This document shows, piece by piece, positions 61,016 through 64,000 of a stretch of DNA of 64,000 bases. The notes below the pieces were generated by a model. That model did not search any database. It was not told the DNA's origin and was given only the letters and a program-made list of their open reading frames with translations. The translations under genes were made by a program, and so were the position numbers. Location of the stretch: contig NZ_KB235948.1 of NCBI RefSeq assembly GCF_000332335.1, forward strand, positions 1,943,528-2,007,527. Direction: 5' to 3'. This stretch comes from Kamptonema formosum PCC 10802 (GTDB lineage Bacteria > Cyanobacteriota > Cyanobacteriia > Cyanobacteriales > Oscillatoriaceae). How positions within the stretch are numbered: position 1 is the first letter of the stretch; the number at the start of each line of letters is the position of its first letter.

Positions 61016-62995
61016 ATGTTAAGAGAATCTCAGGAAGTTCTCTCTGTGGCACTCATGGAAATGGATACTAAAATTAAGCTGCTGGGATGGAGCGCGGTGT
61101 TGGGAGTGGGACAAACCTTCGCGACGGCTTTGGGGGGACCGGCAGCGGGTGGTGTGCTGGCGGCTAATGTGCTCTCAACTATCGCCGCTAGTGTCGCCGG
61201 CAATATGACGGCGACTGAATTGGGCAATTATCTGGTTGAGAAGCTCAGTAACAGTCAGAAAGTTCTCCACAGTCGCGACTTGACAGAAGCGGCAGGAGAA
61301 GCTATAAGCCTTGTTATCAGAGAGGCGGCTAAATCTGACGCTCTGATTGAAATTGCGGAGCGCAAGGGGCTGCCTTATCCAGAACAAGACCTCTGTCAGC
61401 TCGCCGGCAACACGGCTGACTATTGGCTGAATATTAACACAAAAGCCGGCGCACCGGCAACTTCTCTCCAGATTCCGGAAGCTCAGCTAGCCAAGATTTT
61501 TTCCCCGGACCCTACAGAGTTTGCCACAGTCACCGGCTCCGACGCCGCTACTTGGGAAAACTTCCTTAAGGATTTGGCTCGCTCTCAACACAAAACGCTC
61601 GATTGTGATATAATAAAAGCAGTTGCCGGTGAGCTGCACGCCACCTTTCCCCGCGCCTTTCGCCAGGTGCTGAAACGGGACAGTCAAGCCTTTGCGGGGA
61701 TGCTGCTGGAGTTGCACAAAGAGGCGCTCGGCTATCTCCAGCAGTTGGGGCTTCAGACGGGAGAGATTCTGGTAAAATTGCAGGGGGTGGCGACTCAAGA
61801 GCAGATGTGCCAGCTAATAGCGCGGCTGGATACAGCAGGAGTTGGCATCCGCACTGATTTAGCGGAGATTCGGGAAGTGTTGGAAAGACTTGCAGACTCT
61901 TCCGCGCCGCGCCTTCCGCTTCCCTATGAGTGCGAGACGATTATTCACGAGAAGACGCGAGACTTCGTTGGGCGGAAATTTGTCTTTGCGGCGATTCGGG
62001 AGTTTGTGCGCAACAGTCCTAAGGGCTATTTTATCCTGGAAGGGGAACCGGGCGTTGGCAAAAGCGCCATTATGGCGATGTGCGTGCTGGCAATGAATTG
62101 GCGGTGTGTGGCGCATTTTAACGTGCAATCCCAAGGCATTACCCGCGCTGAGCAATTTCTGGAGAATGTCTGCACGCAGTTGGTTAAAGGTTTCCAGCTG
62201 AATTATACCGCGCTGCCTGCGAACGCGACAGCGGACGGCAACTTTTTGGCGCGGCTGCTGGGGGAAGTTAGCGCTAAACTGGGCGGGAAAAAGCTGGTGA
62301 TTGTGGTGGATGCTCTGGATGAGGTGGACTTGACAAGCCAGACTTCCGGGAGTAATGTGCTTTACTTGCCCCATTCTTTGCCGGATGGGGTCTATTTCCT
62401 TGTGTCGAAACGACCGCAACCCGTGTCTTTGCACGTCAGTAACGAGCGGACTTTTGACTTGATGCAGTACCCTGCAGAGAGTCTGGAAGATGTCAAGAGT
62501 TATATTCAAAAACGCACCGGCAGCAGTGGGAAGCTGCAGGAGTGGGTTGCAGGGAAGGGATTGCCGGTTGAGGCGTTCGTGACGGCGGTGGCGGAGAAAA
62601 GCGAGAATAATTTCATGTACCTGCGCTATGTGCTGGAGGACATCGAGAGCGGTGCGTACCGAGATTTGACACTGGAGAATTTGCCGAAAGGTTTGGAGCA
62701 ATATTACGAGCATCACTGGCGGCGCATGGGGATGATGTCCAATCCCCTGCCCATGCACAAGGTGGCGATTGTGTACTTCCTCGCTCAAGCTGGCGAACCC
62801 GTCTCACGCCGGCTGCTTGCGAAATGGTCTGGGGAAAAGGCGGTGACGGTGCAGCAGGTACTCGACGAGTGGGAGCAGTTTTTGCGCGAGGTGCCGGTGG
62901 GTGGCGAAACCCGCTACGCCCTCTATCACAAAAGCTTCGCCGATTTTTTAGCTCGCAAGGACATTGTTGAGGCGTATGGCGATGACGTACATTGA
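61016..62995 (+). CDS. NACHT-type STAND NTPase with small-residue-rich N-terminus
   Basis: 659 residues from ATG 61016; ATG 61055 or 61061 (MEMDTK, MDTK) are also possible, and an earlier frame start at 60854 reads repeats. The N-terminal ~60 residues are Gly/Ala-rich and hydrophobic (LGWSAVLGVGQTFATALGGP, AANVLSTIAASVAGN), then comes a long helical region. The NTPase follows: FVGRKFVFAAIREF, Walker A GEPGVGKSAIMAM, Walker B KLVIVVDALDEVD, and a winged-helix region. Such proteins are stress or antiphage sensors in which WD40 repeats detect and the N-terminus acts. The frame ends at 62995, overlapping the WD40 frame by 14 bases. Confidence 0.85.
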   Translation: MLRESQEVLSVALMEMDTKIKLLGWSAVLGVGQTFATALGGPAAGGVLAANVLSTIAASVAGNMTATELGNYLVEKLSNSQKVLHSRDLTEAAGEAISLVIREAAKSDALIEIAERKGLPYPEQDLCQLAGNTADYWLNINTKAGAPATSLQIPEAQLAKIFSPDPTEFATVTGSDAATWENFLKDLARSQHKTLDCDIIKAVAGELHATFPRAFRQVLKRDSQAFAGMLLELHKEALGYLQQLGLQTGEILVKLQGVATQEQMCQLIARLDTAGVGIRTDLAEIREVLERLADSSAPRLPLPYECETIIHEKTRDFVGRKFVFAAIREFVRNSPKGYFILEGEPGVGKSAIMAMCVLAMNWRCVAHFNVQSQGITRAEQFLENVCTQLVKGFQLNYTALPANATADGNFLARLLGEVSAKLGGKKLVIVVDALDEVDLTSQTSGSNVLYLPHSLPDGVYFLVSKRPQPVSLHVSNERTFDLMQYPAESLEDVKSYIQKRTGSSGKLQEWVAGKGLPVEAFVTAVAEKSENNFMYLRYVLEDIESGAYRDLTLENLPKGLEQYYEHHWRRMGMMSNPLPMHKVAIVYFLAQAGEPVSRRLLAKWSGEKAVTVQQVLDEWEQFLREVPVGGETRYALYHKSFADFLARKDIVEAYGDDVH

Positions 62996-64000
62996 AAAAA
63001 TTAACGCTCGGATTGTTGATGAGCTGACAGGTGGGTTGGGAGTAGCGGATATTGGGAAACAGTTGGACAGCCTGTTGCCAGAAGACAGGGAGTATGCCTT
63101 AAAGCATTTACCCAATCACATGGCCAAGGCGGGGCGAGGCAAGCAATTGTACCGCTGGCTGACTGACTTCCATTTCATCGAGGCCAAAGTTTCTGCCTTG
63201 GGGGCGCAGCCGCTCATTGAGGATTATACTCTGGGCAGCAATCCAGACCTGAGCCTGTCTGGGGAGCGAGCGAAAACTCTGACATTGATTCAAGGGGCGA
63301 TTCGACTGTCGGCGCACATTTTGGAACAAGATAAAACGCAACTGGCGGGGCAATTGCTGGGGCGCTTGCTCGAACCCCCCCAATCCGCCCTGAACAAGGA
63401 GGGGCAAGGGGGAAATTCAGACATTCAGTCCATGCTGCAGCAAGCAAAACAGTGGAAAGGCGCACTCTGGCTGCGCCCTCTGACGCCCAACCTGATCCCC
63501 CCAGGGGGCGCGCTCCTGCGCACCCTCACCGGGCATACCGCGCCGGTAAATGCAGTCGCCATCACCCCCGACGGGAAAAAGGCGATTTCCGCTTCATGGG
63601 ATGAAACCCTGAAAATCTGGGACTTGAGGAGCGGTGAGCTGGTGCGGACACTCACCGGGCATACCGACTCGGTAAAAGCAGTCGCCATCACCCCCGACGG
63701 GCAAAAGGCGGTTTCCGCTTCATGGGATGAAACCCTGAAAATCTGGGACTTGAATAGCGGCGAGCCGGTGTTGACTCTCACCGGGCATACTGGCACGGTA
63801 TTTGCAGTCGCCATCACTGCCGACGGGCAAAAGACGGTTTCTGCTTCTAGGGATAAAACCCTGAAAATCTGGGACTTGAATAGCGGCGAGCCGGTGCGGA
63901 CACTCACCGGGCATACCGGCTGGGTAAATGCCGTCGCCATCACCCCCGACGGGCAAAAGGCGGTTTCCGCTTCATGGGATAAAACCCTGAAAATCTGGGA
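62982..64000 (+). CDS. WD40-repeat protein following the NACHT gene (partial)
   Basis: Open from ATG 62982 to the window edge (339+ residues). An ~150-residue helical linker (LYRWLTDFHFIEAKVSALGA, typical of the segment between NACHT and WD40 domains in cyanobacterial STAND proteins) leads into WD repeats with GHT-x4-AVAITPDG-KA and SASWDETLKIWD. Four repeats begin before the end. In most relatives this part is fused to the NACHT protein; here it starts in another frame with a 14-base overlap, so it is either a translationally coupled partner or the result of a frameshift. Confidence 0.82.
   Translation, partial: MTYIEKINARIVDELTGGLGVADIGKQLDSLLPEDREYALKHLPNHMAKAGRGKQLYRWLTDFHFIEAKVSALGAQPLIEDYTLGSNPDLSLSGERAKTLTLIQGAIRLSAHILEQDKTQLAGQLLGRLLEPPQSALNKEGQGGNSDIQSMLQQAKQWKGALWLRPLTPNLIPPGGALLRTLTGHTAPVNAVAITPDGKKAISASWDETLKIWDLRSGELVRTLTGHTDSVKAVAITPDGQKAVSASWDETLKIWDLNSGEPVLTLTGHTGTVFAVAITADGQKTVSASRDKTLKIWDLNSGEPVRTLTGHTGWVNAVAITPDGQKAVSASWDKTLKIW
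63525..64000. repeat. 126-bp tandem WD40-coding repeats
   Basis: CTCACCGGGCATAC begins units at 63525, 63651, 63777 and 63903, exactly 126 bases (42 codons) apart. Units are nearly identical at the DNA level, including silent positions; variation is concentrated just after GGGCATAC (APVN, DSVK, GTVF, GWVN). Confidence 0.92.

Overview
The window looks like chromosome from a filamentous, Oscillatoriales-type cyanobacterium. Supporting signs are a CheW/CheR/MCP/CheA cluster, urea transporter and urease genes, a PII protein with the cyanobacterial T-loop, an SLH/OprB porin, CHASE2, DUF928 and CHAT genes, a perfect NtcA promoter, and many heptameric repeats and small palindromic elements. HIP1 octamers (GCGATCGC) are present but sparse, whereas TGCCGG/CCGGCA hexamers are everywhere. 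The genus is inference. No tRNA, rRNA or CRISPR array was seen.

Layout. (1) 0.8-14.1 kb: a chemosensory operon whose order and domains match the Pseudomonas Wsp surface-sensing system (wspB, wspC, an array of wspA-type receptors, wspD, wspE, wspF). The terminal WspR-like receiver is fused to a histidine kinase instead of a GGDEF domain. Two of four receptors are broken. (2) 14.5-20.7 kb: a response regulator-kinase, a CHASE2 hybrid kinase, a DUF928 protein and a decayed CHAT gene. (3) 20.7-26.4 kb: a RiPP locus with two tandem NHLP-leader precursors under near-consensus promoters, an amidohydrolase, a relic of a second amidohydrolase, and a fused leader-binding/YcaO cyclodehydratase. (4) 26.9-29.4 kb: a two-partner-secretion exoprotein, then a 21-bp minisatellite. 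(5) 30.2-41.5 kb: ureC, an NlpC/P60 lipoprotein, ureB, an HD protein, then ureE, ureF, an unknown gene, a GNAT gene and ureG, and a porin. (6) 43.2-56.1 kb: an NtcA promoter driving urtABCDE, an MmeI-like restriction-modification gene, a ureD/urtE duplication scar, a radical SAM gene with a methyltransferase-like gene, ureD, an MNT gene with a truncated HEPN partner, and ureA. (7) 56.2-64 kb: a PAS/GAF hybrid kinase divergent from glnB, rdgB, and a NACHT STAND protein followed by WD40 repeats that run off the window.

How it fits together. Regions 5 and 6 form a nitrogen island: high-affinity urea uptake under NtcA control, all seven urease genes (ureA-G, dispersed over 26 kb) and the PII sensor. 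Region 1 is a signalling module that probably controls a surface-related response through a phosphorelay rather than c-di-GMP. Region 3 should make a small azoline-type peptide with an unusually short heterocyclisable tail. The whole window is shaped by repeats: at least nine copies or pieces of a ~96-bp TATAGC-ended palindromic MITE, two of a ~160-bp TATAGCAGTA MITE, and heptamer tracts beside most broken genes.
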